From: Carex sylvatica
Lineage: Eukaryota > Streptophyta > Magnoliopsida > Poales > Cyperaceae
Length of the DNA: 21,099 bases
Direction: 5' to 3'
Assembly (NCBI GenBank): GCA_964058845.1
Contig: CAXKVR010000830.1
Span: forward strand, 1 to 21,099
The position numbers and the translations under genes are program-made. Below, piece by piece: positions 1 through 8,396 of this stretch. Numbering within the stretch: the first letter of the stretch is position 1; each line of letters opens with the position of its first letter. The notes beneath the pieces were generated by a model. It was not told where the DNA came from. It was given only the letters and a program-made list of their open reading frames with translations, and made no database searches.

Positions 1-133
1 GTTCGGATGCTGAAATTTCAGCATAGTTCTGGTCTGGTCGAGGCTGATAAGACCCGGACAAGATGTTGTAAGACCCGTGTCAGAACTTCTCAAATCCAGA
101 TTTCTTCTCGATTTCATCTGATTCCTGCAAAGT
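1..133 (-). mobile_element. Family S LTR, copy S0, inner segment (cut by window edge)
   Basis: On the minus strand this segment continues the LTR whose 5' end lies at 2114. The larger solo LTR at 134-1983 splits the two halves. With that insertion removed, the joined minus-strand text matches the start of the copy at 7271-8726: a TGGTACTGCT stretch, a T-rich run, then TTTGCAGGAA, followed by a pair of 13-bp words. Here the words are at 48-60 and 69-81, with starts 21 bp apart. The rest of this copy lies left of the window, so its far end and target duplication cannot be checked. It has no coding content; a 60-codon open frame at 7-189 crosses the insertion boundary and is chance. Confidence 0.6.
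48..81 (-). repeat. 13-8-13 bp word pair in copy S0
   Basis: Two 13-bp direct repeats that share TAAGACCC (48-60 and 69-81) are separated by 8 bp, so their starts are 21 bp apart. The spacing equals that in copies S2 and S3, but the word sequence is different and is not clearly palindromic. Confidence 0.6.
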
Positions 134-1396
134 TGTTACGTGTGAAGGGTACGCTAAAAAGTTTCAGTACAATAAGATGTACCTTTTAAACCTTAAACAC
201 TTTTGAGTCAAATTGCAAGTGCACAATTCTATCAAAGTAGTATTTTAGGTATCGATCCACAGGGAGTATGGAAAATACTTAGTTTTAAACTCTAAATAAT
301 TAATTTCAGAAAATAATAATAAAGTAAAGTGCAATAAAGTAGAATAAGGGGGGGTTTGTTTAAGTAATCCTAAAGTTGGGTTCAATACCCTAAAAGAGAA
401 ATTTTAAACAATTAAAGTAAATAAAAGTAAAATAAAAGTAATCGGTTTGCTTTCAAGATTTAAAGATCTAGGGGTCTTTGGTCTACAATCCCTTGTTAAC
501 TCTATTCATTCGGTATTTGTTTAAATTCATGTATGATTTGACGAGGTTTCTAACCTAATATGTTATTAAGGGTCACTTTCGTAAATTAATAACGTGCCTA
601 GGTAATTCAGACTTCTCGATTAGGTTCCTCACCCTAGCTACCTAGACCATAAGCTCTTGTTAGCCTATTTCAACTAATTATTGATACAAGTATTTTGGTG
701 GGTTGGGTTAATTTTCCTCGAGTTTTAGGGCTGTCACCATCATAAAGGGATATTTAACAATCACGTTCACACAAAATACATATCAATACTTAATCAATCT
801 AGGTGTCCTAATTAGGATTTGACTTCACGGTTAGGTTCTTCACCAAGTCCCTAACCTTAATTTCTATAGTTCCGACTTAGATTAAATTGGTTACAATCTT
901 AATCTAAACCTAGGGTATTTGCATTCATAGTTTGGTACTATCCTATTGATCACGATAAATTTTGGTTCTTTCGAAACCAAAACGGGATACTACAATTCAA
1001 GTACTAACTATGTAATTAACACAAATGATAAATCACAGAAATTAACAATCAAATCCCATAAAACAATCATAATAAAAACAAATAACCGAATAAAATAGAA
1101 TTAAACAAGTTCATGCATATTGACCTAAACCCCTAGAGAGAGAACTACTCCCTCATGGAGAGATCCATTACAAAAATTGACAAAGTAAGAAGAAATGAAA
1201 TAAAAGAAATGATTACACCCTTTTACAAATCAAAGACCTCTATCTTGCCGAATCTTGCTCAGGAAATCCTTCTTCTCCTTGCTTGAAAGCTTTTCTTCCT
1301 CCAGAATTTATCGCTAAGTGTATGTGTAAAGAGAGAGAATGATCGTCTGTTGGTTGATGTGATGATTGATGTCCTTGAATGGAAAAGAACTCTCCC

Positions 1397-1404
1397 TTTT
1401 ATAG
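1397..1404 (-). promoter_or_regulatory. TATA-box candidate of solo LTR S1
   Basis: CTATAAAA on the minus strand, followed by AGGGAGAG, lies just 3' of the GC-rich word region, where a U3/R boundary would be expected. Copy S2 has the matching CTATAAAGGAGAG at 5019. Activity is not shown. Confidence 0.5.
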
Positions 1405-1550
1405 CCAAGGACTATGCCCGATTTAGAGGCTAGAAGGTGGGGTTAGTGGGTGCTCTGTTTACATTGCTTGCCAGACAGGTATGTGTAATTTTGGCTCTTA
1501 AAACGCGTTCCTGGTGCGCTAAATATAGAAATCGTGCTATTTTTGGCTGA

Positions 1551-1820
1551 CTGCGGATGGAGTTCATCCGCACTGCGTGTGGCCTCACCCGCACTGGGTT
1601 TAAGTTTCCTTATTTAACTTCTGCAAATTTCTCTGGGTGCGGGTGACACTGCGGATGGGTTCTGTGCTTTTCTGAAGTTGCTGAAATCGACCAAGTATTG
1701 AGTGCGGCTGGGCTCATCCGCACTGGCCCTGAGTGCGTCCACACTAGGCTCGGACTTTTCCTCTGCGCAGTGAGTGCGGCTGGGTTGATCCGCAGTGCGG
1801 GTGGATGATCCGCACTGGGG
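1551..1820 (-). repeat. GC-rich word cluster in S1
   Basis: About ten copies of GTGCGG or its complement CCGCAC, in both orientations, sit in otherwise AT-rich LTR sequence (densest at 1773-1818). This position corresponds to the 13-8-13 word pairs of the other copies. Here the spacing is less regular: one clear direct pair is 20 bp apart and several words are inverted. Confidence 0.6.
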
Positions 1821-1983
1821 GGTATTTTTGCTATTTTGCATCATTTCCTGCATTGAAAAGCCAAATAACCGCAGTAACTTGATTCTAGGTGTATTTTAAT
1901 CACTTTATATTATAAATACAAGATAATTGGTGTTATTTCATGATAAAATCTAGATCAAATGTGTATATAATTTATGCTTATCA

Positions 1984-2114
1984 AAAGTAAGAACAAACTT
2001 GCAGCAGTACCATATTCTATAGATATTCAATGCAATATGACTGATTTAATGATTCTAAACACAGGTTTTGGTACAAAATATAGGTCGAAAAGTAGATACG
2101 TTTGCGAGATATCA
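1984..2114 (-). mobile_element. Family S LTR, copy S0, 5' terminal segment
   Basis: Read on the minus strand from 2114 it begins TGATATCTC, like copy S3 at 7271. It then follows S3 through AAACCTGTG and TGGTACTGCT to the point where S1 is inserted. Bases 1984-1988 (AAAGT) are the target duplication made by S1. The 5 bp outside the start (2115-2119, TAACT) would be half of the target duplication of S0; the other half is outside the window. Confidence 0.6.
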
Positions 2115-2325
2115 TAACTCGAATGAGCCAGCTCGTGACAAGTTCAAACTGAATTCAACTCGTTGCCACCCTAAGTTGAAGTGAAGTATTCGAAGTACTT
2201 GACTTCAATTCCTCTTAGGCAACACTTAAAGAAAATTAAATTCGTTAATTTGTTACTTCAAAACTGTTTTTCAGGGAATTTTATAATCTTACTTTTTGTA
2301 TCAATTCTTGCAGTATTTATTAATT
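2115..2325. other. Unassigned spacer with a small foldback
   Basis: I recognise no gene here. The span holds an imperfect inverted repeat at 2162-2223, with outer arms GTTGCC/GGCAAC and inner arms TTGAAGTGAAGTA/TACTTGACTTCAA around a short centre. The last 9 bases, TTATTAATT (2317-2325), are the left target duplication of the adjacent MITE. Confidence 0.5.
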
Positions 2326-2730
2326 GAGGAGAGTTCAAATGCACCATTATTTTGGTGCTCCAATATGTTATATGTACTTTATCTTTATTTTTAAAATCCG
2401 AACAATCGATCCGAATCGCTCAACATGATCTTCATAATAAAATATGCTTGGAGACCAAATTTTAATTTTTTTAGATTTTTTTTACAATTTTTTAGATAGG
2501 TACAATATGACTTTATCGGATGGTCCATGATCTCCTTAAAAAAATAATTTTGTGTCTATCTTAAAAAATAGTAAAAATTTTCTAAAAAATATAAAATTTG
2601 GTCTCCAAACATATTTTATTATGAGGATTATGTTGAACAGTTCAGATCGACTGTTCGAACTTTGAAAATGAAGATAAAGTACATATAACATATTGGAGCA
2701 CAAAAATAATGGTGCATTTGAACTCTCCTC
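2326..2730. mobile_element. Foldback MITE, Mutator-like by target duplication
   Basis: A 405-bp element whose ends are perfect inverted repeats for about 28 bp (GAGGAGAGTTCAAATGCACC... and its complement). The similarity continues with scattered mismatches for roughly 175 bp on each side, so nearly the whole element can fold into one hairpin with a short AT-rich loop around 2510-2560. It is flanked by the perfect 9-bp direct repeat TTATTAATT (2317-2325 and 2731-2739), the duplication length of Mutator-like transposases. It has no coding capacity, so it is non-autonomous. Family assignment rests only on the duplication length and terminal repeats. Confidence 0.85.
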
Positions 2731-2739
2731 TTATTAATT

Positions 2740-2877
2740 TATATATTCTTTAGGTAGCTAGATTATTTAGTCTGGAGGTAGATTATCTATTTAAAAATTC
2801 TCCCACTGAATATGAGCAGTAGGATAATTTAGCGAGCGTTTGCATCAGTACTCTAATTTGTTCGGCAAATTTAGAAG
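2740..2877. other. Unassigned spacer before the copia LTR
   Basis: AT-rich DNA with no recognisable feature. Its last 5 bases (AGAAG, 2873-2877) would be the left target duplication of the copia element, but the right copy is missing. Confidence 0.4.
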
Positions 2878-3144
2878 TGTTATAAAATATATCTATGGAT
2901 GTTCAATCTATAATTTTTAATATTAATTTTTATTTTCTTATCTACTACCTTCATTACTATGGACATTCATTTTCTCCTTTATTATTGTAATATTTCTTTC
3001 TAGCCTATAAATAGAGGCTTTGTAAATAGATAATGTACATACATATTATACACAATAGTTGAGAATAAAATTCTGTTATTGCTCTTTTTATCTCTCTCGT
3101 TATTTACTTTACTTTTGTTGTAACTTTATTTTAATTTTACAACA
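2878..3144 (+). repeat. Ty1/copia 5' LTR
   Basis: It begins TGTTATAAAATAT and ends TTACAACA, the usual TG...CA form, at 267 bp, which is within the short range of copia LTRs. It contains a TATA box (3005-3014) and T-rich U5 sequence. The next bases look like a primer binding site. The boundary rests on these signals only, because no 3' LTR is left for comparison. Confidence 0.72.
3005..3014 (+). promoter_or_regulatory. TATA box of the copia LTR
   Basis: CTATAAATAG followed by AGGCTTTG, about 140 bp before the LTR end, is a classical plant LTR core promoter. Confidence 0.7.
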
Positions 3145-3159
3145 TGTTATCAGCATGAC
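3145..3159 (+). promoter_or_regulatory. Probable tRNA primer binding site
   Basis: TGTTATCAGCATGAC directly follows the LTR end. The TATCAG core resembles copia primer sites complementary to initiator-Met tRNA. The second and third bases differ from the usual TGG start, which may be decay or a lineage variant. Confidence 0.55.
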
Positions 3160-3286
3160 TTGCTCGGAAGAAGTTGCAAAGTAATATTGTAAATAATTTG
3201 TGTGATTAATTATTATATCTTTCATTAATTTAAATTTCATTAAAAAAATTTATTATTAAAAAAAATCATTAATTGAATGATGGAAT

Positions 3287-4123
3287 AATAATCTGAAATT
3301 ATTATTAAAACTAAATGTTTATCAAGAACCTGAAGTTCGTATTACCTGAATTAATAATAAGAGTAATAACTTGAAGTTATTATCACAACTAAATATTTTT
3401 CAAGAACCCAAAGTTCGTATTACCTAGAAAAAATAATAACTTGAAGTTATTGTTAGAAATATTTTTCTGCACAGCTGCTTCGGCCTCAGTTTCGTCCATG
3501 AACTGTTTGTTTCGGCCTTGGTCGAACATACTGCTTTTTGCGCATCAGTTTCAGCCTTGGCCGAACACACTATTTTTCTGCACTTTCTATTTCAGCCAGG
3601 AACTATTTGTTTTGGCCAGGAATTATTTCTGTTTAGAACCTGAAGTTCTATTAGAAATTTAAGTATAAAATTAATATAATAACCAGTAGTTATTATAGGT
3701 CACTGGATGAATAATAACCTAAAGTTATTCCAAATTAAAATCCTGAAATTTTATTAAATTTTTTTATGTAAATTCAATATAATAACCAGAAGTTATTATA
3801 TATCACTGGATGAAAATATAACCCGAAGTTATTTCAAATTAAATTCTACAATTGTGTAGTCAAGTAATTTAATAATCAGAAGTTATTAAATAAATATTTA
3901 TTCTAACCTGAATTTATTAATATATTTAACTTTATTTATTTATTTATTCAATTTACATATTCTTTTATTTACTTTTTATATATCTCCCTTTTCATTTATC
4001 ATAACATGAAGTTATGACATTAATAACCTGAAGTTAATTTGTATCTATTTCGTAATACATATGGCAAATCTCACAAGCTTGAATTTATCTCTTTTTTGCA
4101 TTTATCATAACTTGAAATTATGG
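3287..4123 (+). repeat. Dispersed palindrome repeats in the copia leader
   Basis: About 15-17 variants of the hyphenated palindrome AATAACTTGAAGTTATT (8-bp arms around one base) are scattered here, for example at 3287, 3365, 3435, 3678, 3714, 3781, 3871, 4000, 4021 and about 4107. A second form, GAACCTGAAGTTC, is at 3326, 3403 and 3636. Two neighbouring units with TCACTGGATGA between palindromes (about 3680 and 3783) look like a tandem duplication of roughly 102 bp. Between 3465 and 3625 there is a different degenerate repeat around TTTCGGCC/TTTTGGCC. Each unit could form a hairpin in the RNA leader. Confidence 0.75.
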
Positions 4124-4440
4124 TAGTAATAATCTGACATTGTAAATACATATTAATAAAAAATGAGAAAGAAAAACGTCCTAAAGATGTTTGTTACAGT
4201 GTGGAATGGAAAATCATTAGACGCCCGCTTATTGTACGCCCAAATATTTGGTAGAGCTTTATCAAGCCTCAATCAAGAAAAGAGAAAAATGTGAAACTAA
4301 TTTTATTGAAAATGACCCCAAAAATGAATGCCATATTAATACATCTTGATGTATTAGATTTCTTCCATAATGTGAATAAAGAAATAAATATTATTACTTA
4401 GAGAGAAAATATAGTATAAAAGTTTATATTTATGTTTAAT
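4061..4440 (+). pseudogene. Ty1/copia gag remnant
   Basis: An ATG at 4061 begins MANLTSLNL, which resembles the N-terminus of plant copia Gag. The frame stops soon after and the bulk of Gag is missing between about 4090 and 4150. From about 4165 the C-terminal part can be read: a basic stretch, then a degenerate CCHC zinc knuckle (Cys 4192, Cys 4200, His 4215). A lost base lies between the first two Cys, a stop follows the His (4218), and Tyr replaces the last Cys. After it comes a readable run PKYLVELYQASIKKREK, then a frame shift into HLDVLDFF. Solo LTR S2 cuts in at 4446. Nucleic-acid binding would be the ancestral role; nothing functional remains. Confidence 0.65.
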
Positions 4441-4713
4441 AAAAGTGATGAGCATAAATTATGATACTTTTGCCTAGGGTTTTATATCAATAACTTGACC
4501 AATTTCTATGCATTTAGTTTAATTTAGTTTAATTTAGTTTAGAATTATATCAAGAATCAAGTTATTGCCGAAGTCTATTTAAATTTCACGAAATGGAGCA
4601 AATTATAGATATTCTTGCAAGATTTCTGAAAAGTTGTAGAACGCTGAAAATAGAGTTACAGATAATGAGTTATGTCCATTTGAAGTTTGGTTCACATCAG
4701 AAACAAAGGCAGC

Positions 4714-4747
4714 ACGCGGGCCGCACAGAATCCCACACGGGCCGCGC
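4714..4747 (+). repeat. 13-8-13 word pair in S2, upstream site
   Basis: ACGCGGGCCGCAC (4714-4726) and ACACGGGCCGCGC (4735-4747) are separated by 8 bp (AGAATCCC). Each word is an imperfect palindrome centred on its seventh base. The pair lies upstream of the TATA candidate. Confidence 0.75.
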
Positions 4748-5018
4748 ATAGCAATTATGAAAATTCCAGCTTTCGACATATTTTTGTATTTTTGTCATAT
4801 CTTGGTTATACGAACTCCGTTTTAGGCAAATAAAAACTTGCTGGAAAGAGGACAACGAGATCTACAATTCTAGAAAGGTTATAAATCAAAATTTATAATG
4901 TGAAAGTTGCAGGAACTTTTTTAGAAAGGCATCAGCTGAAATTTATTGCCATATCTTACAAGATCTTGATTGATTCACCTTCCATTCTTGGTTGCTTGCT
5001 CCCCAAGTCACAAAATAG

Positions 5019-5026
5019 CTATAAAG
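5019..5026 (+). promoter_or_regulatory. TATA-box candidate of solo LTR S2
   Basis: CTATAAAG followed by GAGAGAGAGAC matches the S1 TATA region in sequence and in position relative to the word cluster. Confidence 0.5.
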
Positions 5027-5724
5027 GAGAGAGAGACAGCAGGAGGGTATCTTCCCTTTGGGATCTCCCCTTTAGGGATTTCATCTCTGAGATACCACCA
5101 TTCTTCTCCATTTTGTTTCGAGGGCTTGGAAAGAAGAGGCTCGACTTGGAGCTTGTTTTCTTAGAGTTTTATCATTTCTTTGAACTTTCTTATCTCTATT
5201 TATTTTATTTGCTTTTTAATTATGTTAGGCTAGACTTTTTAGTTTCTAGGGTTATGATGTAGTCGAGTCGAATACTTTATTTTATATACAAGTTATTTGA
5301 ATCTGTGTTGATATTTGTGTTTACTTGTTTGAGTAGTATTTTAATTGCTTAGTTGAAATTATTTAGATTATTCTTGGTTTATTATTAGATGAATTGCAGC
5401 ATCTTTCTTGTACTTTGGCCTTGATCTTTCTCTCAACCAGAGTAAGTATATGAGGTAGGTTTGTGAGCCGAGAGGTGAAACCAATTAGTAGCCGAAAGGT
5501 GAACTTTTCATGCGTCGAGAGATGGTGGATACCTTTAGTAAACCAAACAAGTAACTTAGGTAGAATACCAACAAACGAGAGTTGAGGTTTAGAAACCTAA
5601 GATGACAAAAATTACAATTCTAGTACTGAGTTTATTAAGCCAACAAATGAGAGTTGAGGTTTAGGAACATCAAGTACAATCAATAGAACTCTACACAAAG
5701 CTACCGACATAGAACTCGAGGGCC

Positions 5725-5758
5725 ACACGGACCGTGTATGAGAGTACACGGCTCGCGT
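5725..5758 (+). repeat. 13-8-13 word pair in S2, downstream site
   Basis: ACACGGACCGTGT (5725-5737, a perfect 6+1+6 palindrome) and ACACGGCTCGCGT (5746-5758) have starts exactly 21 bp apart. The pair sits about 175 bp before the CCTGTGGATCGATACC block, at a position matching the third pair of S3. Confidence 0.75.
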
Positions 5759-6117
5759 CAGGCACCGGGAGGCAGAGTTGAAGATGAAATCAGAAACCCT
5801 AGAAACCCTTTTTTTTATTCTTTCTAAAACCAAAACTAAAAATCTTTATTGTTTTAAGTATAATTAAATTATCATTTTCACTTCTAGAATTTATGTGAAG
5901 TAAGTAGAGTCCAGTAATATTCAAACCATTCCTGTGGATCGATACCTGATAATACTATGCGATAAGGATTGTATACTTGCAATCTGAATCGAAAGTAGAG
6001 TAAAGGTTAAAAAGTATAGCTTGCTATACTGAACAAAAAGTTTAGTTTACTTTTAAATTTGTATATGCAAATAAGTTTAATGAATAAAAGTAATTTATTT
6101 TTGCATTTTAAAATAAA

Positions 6118-7270
6118 ATGGCTGACACAATGATAAGTAACGAAGATCCATGTCTAGTAGATAGCGGAACAACTAATACCATATTGAAAAGTAAGAAATA
6201 CTTTTCACAATTGCATCTTGGTGAGACTAATATTCACACTATATCTGGCACAAGTAATTTAATAGAAGGCTCTGGAAGAGCTTGTATTTTGTTACCTGAA
6301 GGAACAAAATTAATAATCAATGATGCATTATATTTAAGTAGATATAGAAGAAATCTACTAAGCTTTAAAGATATTCGAAAGAATGGTTATCATATTGATA
6401 TTATGAATGAGATAAATTGTGAATATCTTCATATCACATCTATTAAGGATAACCAGAAAATTATAATGGAAAAGATGCAAGCAATGTCCTCTGAACTATA
6501 TAGTACTTATATAAGTAGAATAGAATCAAATATGGTTGCTAATCCGAACTTAGCTGTTACTAACCAGAAGTTAGTTGATCCAAAATTATTTACATTATGG
6601 CATGACAGATTGGGTCATCCAATAAATATAATGATGAGAAGAATAATTGAAAATGCAAATAGACATCCCCGAAAGGACCTAAAGATCATATTATCAAAAG
6701 ATATGACATGCAAAGCATGCTCTCTTGGAAAACTAATTATTAGGCCATGTCCAAATAAAGTTGAATCTGAAACTCCTTCATTTTTAGAAAAAAATCAATG
6801 AGATATATGTGGACCTATTACACCTCTATGTGGACCGTTTAGATATTTTATAGTGTTAATTGATGCATCAATATGCTGGTCACATGTGAGTTTGTTAGAA
6901 ACAAGAAATGTTACATTTGCTAAACTATTAGCAGTACAAATTATCCAATCGAGAGCTAATTTTCTGGATTATCAAATCATAATAATACGGCTTGATAATG
7001 AATGTAAGTTCACTTCTCAAACTTTTAATGATTATTGCATGTCTATTGAAATTACGGTAGAACATCTAGTGGCCCAAGTTTATACATAAAATGGTCTGGC
7101 AAAATCATTGATTAAAATATTATAATTAATTGTTAGACCATTATTAATGAGATCTAGTTTACCGTCTTCCGCATAGGAACATGCCAAATTACATACCGCT
7201 GCACTAATTAGATTAAGACCAACTGCTAATCATAAATATTCCCCATTACAATTGGTCTCCGGAAGAGAAC
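6118..7270 (+). pseudogene. Ty1/copia pol: protease and integrase N-terminal/core
   Basis: One frame with no shift. The aspartic protease motif is VDSGTTNTIL (residues 16-25 from 6118). The GAG-pre-integrase motif is LWHDRLGHP, followed by CKACSLGK, which completes the integrase zinc site. The integrase core follows, with first Asp at 6802 (DICGP), second Asp at 6994 (RLDN) and a Lys at 7102 where the catalytic Glu should be (spacing D-35-E kept). Stops are at 6799, 7087, 7123 and 7174. The ATG at 6118 is only the first Met of the surviving frame; normally this region is inside a polyprotein. The frame is cut at 7270 by solo LTR S3 and resumes at 8731. It is inactive on several counts. Confidence 0.88.
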
Positions 7271-7440
7271 TGATATCTCCATATTATATCTAAATTATGG
7301 CCCTAATTTACAATGAAACCTGTGCTTTAAAGCCTATGAATGTGGACTATTTACTTGTATTTCGATGAAATGTGGTACTGCTATGCTTTGTTTGGTATTT
7401 TGCAGGAAAAAGGGCGAAAAACTGCATCTGACTACTTTTC

Positions 7441-7474
7441 ATACGGCCCGTATGATATTCTGTACGGACCGTAC
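7441..7474 (+). repeat. 13-8-13 word pair in S3, first
   Basis: ATACGGCCCGTAT (7441-7453) and GTACGGACCGTAC (7462-7474) are both perfect 6+1+6 palindromes, with spacer GATATTCT and starts 21 bp apart. Confidence 0.85.
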
Positions 7475-7541
7475 AAGTTCTGCCCAACCACACAGAAGGA
7501 TCCACAACAGAGGCACAAAGTCTCCAAGTCAAAGCCCAGGC

Positions 7542-7575
7542 ATACGGTCCGTACGGGATTCTGTACGGGCCGTAC
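7542..7575 (+). repeat. 13-8-13 word pair in S3, second
   Basis: ATACGGTCCGTAC (7542-7554) and GTACGGGCCGTAC (7563-7575) have spacer GGGATTCT and starts 21 bp apart. The pair is 101 bp downstream of the first pair. Confidence 0.85.
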
Positions 7576-8362
7576 AACTCTGATTCAGAAAATCCAGCTG
7601 GAATCTGAATTGAGCACGATTTGAGGAGCCAATTAGGAAACCCCTGGAGGCGTGATCTGGGGCATTAAAGGAGATATTCCACAGCAGAAATAGGGAGGAA
7701 TCAATCTATCATGATTCATTCAATTTAGGTTGCTTGGACAAGAGGAAAAGAAGAAGAGAAGGGGAGAACGCGAGTTTTGAACGGATCTTCGGATTTTTCA
7801 CTGTTTTATCATGAACTCTTTTATTTCTTGTTATTTGTGCTATCTCATGAATATGAGTAGCTAATTTACTTTGTTTCTAGGGGTAAGATGTAGTTTCTAG
7901 TTTAGTCTTGCTTGTATGCTACTTGGATTTTGTGTTGAACGCTTTGTTTTTACTTTGTTATGTAGTATTTTTATTGCTCTATTTGTGCTTGCTTGAATCT
8001 GATTAGTCATCCCGTTAGATGAATGCGCACATCTAAGTGTTAGGAGCCAAGTCTATGAAATTCATTTCAACCGAATAAAGTATATGAAGTAGGGTGAAAC
8101 CAAGGAGTACCCGAAAGGCGAAACTTTCCTTGAGGCGAAAGTCCTTGGATACTTTTAGTAAACTAACAAGTAACTTAGATAAATTAGGCCAAAATGTGAA
8201 AGTTGAGGTTTAACGCATCTAAGAGGGAAGTACTTGAGTCCGGTAATCGGGTATCAGGCCAAAATGCGAAAGTTGAGGTTAGGTATCTAGATCTGGTCAA
8301 AAGAAACCCTAAACACAGTATCAACACAGAAAACAGTAGCTGCAGCATTAACTTGAGGTCTC

Positions 8363-8396
8363 ATACGGACCGTACGGGAATCTGTACGGGCCGTAT
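8363..8396 (+). repeat. 13-8-13 word pair in S3, third
   Basis: ATACGGACCGTAC (8363-8375) and GTACGGGCCGTAT (8384-8396) have spacer GGGAATCT and starts 21 bp apart. The pair is near the 3' end of the LTR, as in S2. Confidence 0.85.

Larger units (their letters stand above)
134..1983 (-). mobile_element. Family S solo LTR, copy S1 (1850 bp)
   Basis: Read on the minus strand it starts TGATAAGCATAAATTAT at 1983 and ends in CA at 134. A perfect 5-bp duplication AAAGT flanks it (129-133 and 1984-1988). The last 34 bases align without gaps to the end of copy S3 (CTGAAACTTTTTRGC...CA). Near that end lies the family block CCTGTGGATCGATACC (complement at 248-265). A TATA-like CTATAAAA is at 1397-1404 on the minus strand. 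The GC-rich segment 1551-1820 holds many GTGCGG/CCGCAC words. No internal region, primer site or coding frame is present, so a solo LTR left by LTR-LTR recombination is the simplest reading. Gypsy or copia origin cannot be decided. The rest of the span is AT-rich LTR sequence without genes. Confidence 0.82.
4446..6035 (+). mobile_element. Family S solo LTR, copy S2 (1590 bp)
   Basis: It starts TGATGAGCATAAATTATG, nearly the same as S1, and ends ...CTATACTGAACA. AAAAG flanks it on both sides (4441-4445 and 6036-6040). It shares with the other copies the block CCTGTGGATCGATACCTG (5931-5948), the terminal hairpin (6013-6030) and two word pairs (4714-4747 and 5725-5758). A repeat containing CCAACAAAYGAGAGTTGAGG occurs at 5568 and 5640, as in S3. 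It lacks the last 30 or so bases seen in S1 and S3, so its 3' end rests on the CA and on a low-complexity duplication. A 120-codon frame at 4900-5262 lies across the promoter region and is chance. Confidence 0.75.

Noticed and set aside
1614..1853. 79-codon minus-strand frame rich in Ser, Arg and Thr
   Set aside because: It is a translation of the GTGCGG/CCGCAC word cluster of S1.
4900..5262. 120-codon plus-strand frame
   Set aside because: It lies inside solo LTR S2 across the promoter region, has low-complexity Phe/Leu content, and is not kept in S1 or S3.
7340..7624. Overlapping frames on both strands around the word pairs
   Set aside because: The palindromic GC-rich words keep several frames open at once; the frames are not shared with other copies of the LTR.
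4714..8396. Functional loxP/FRT-type recombination sites
   Set aside because: Only the 13-8-13 layout agrees. The words are each palindromic, the sequences differ between copies, and no tyrosine recombinase gene is present.
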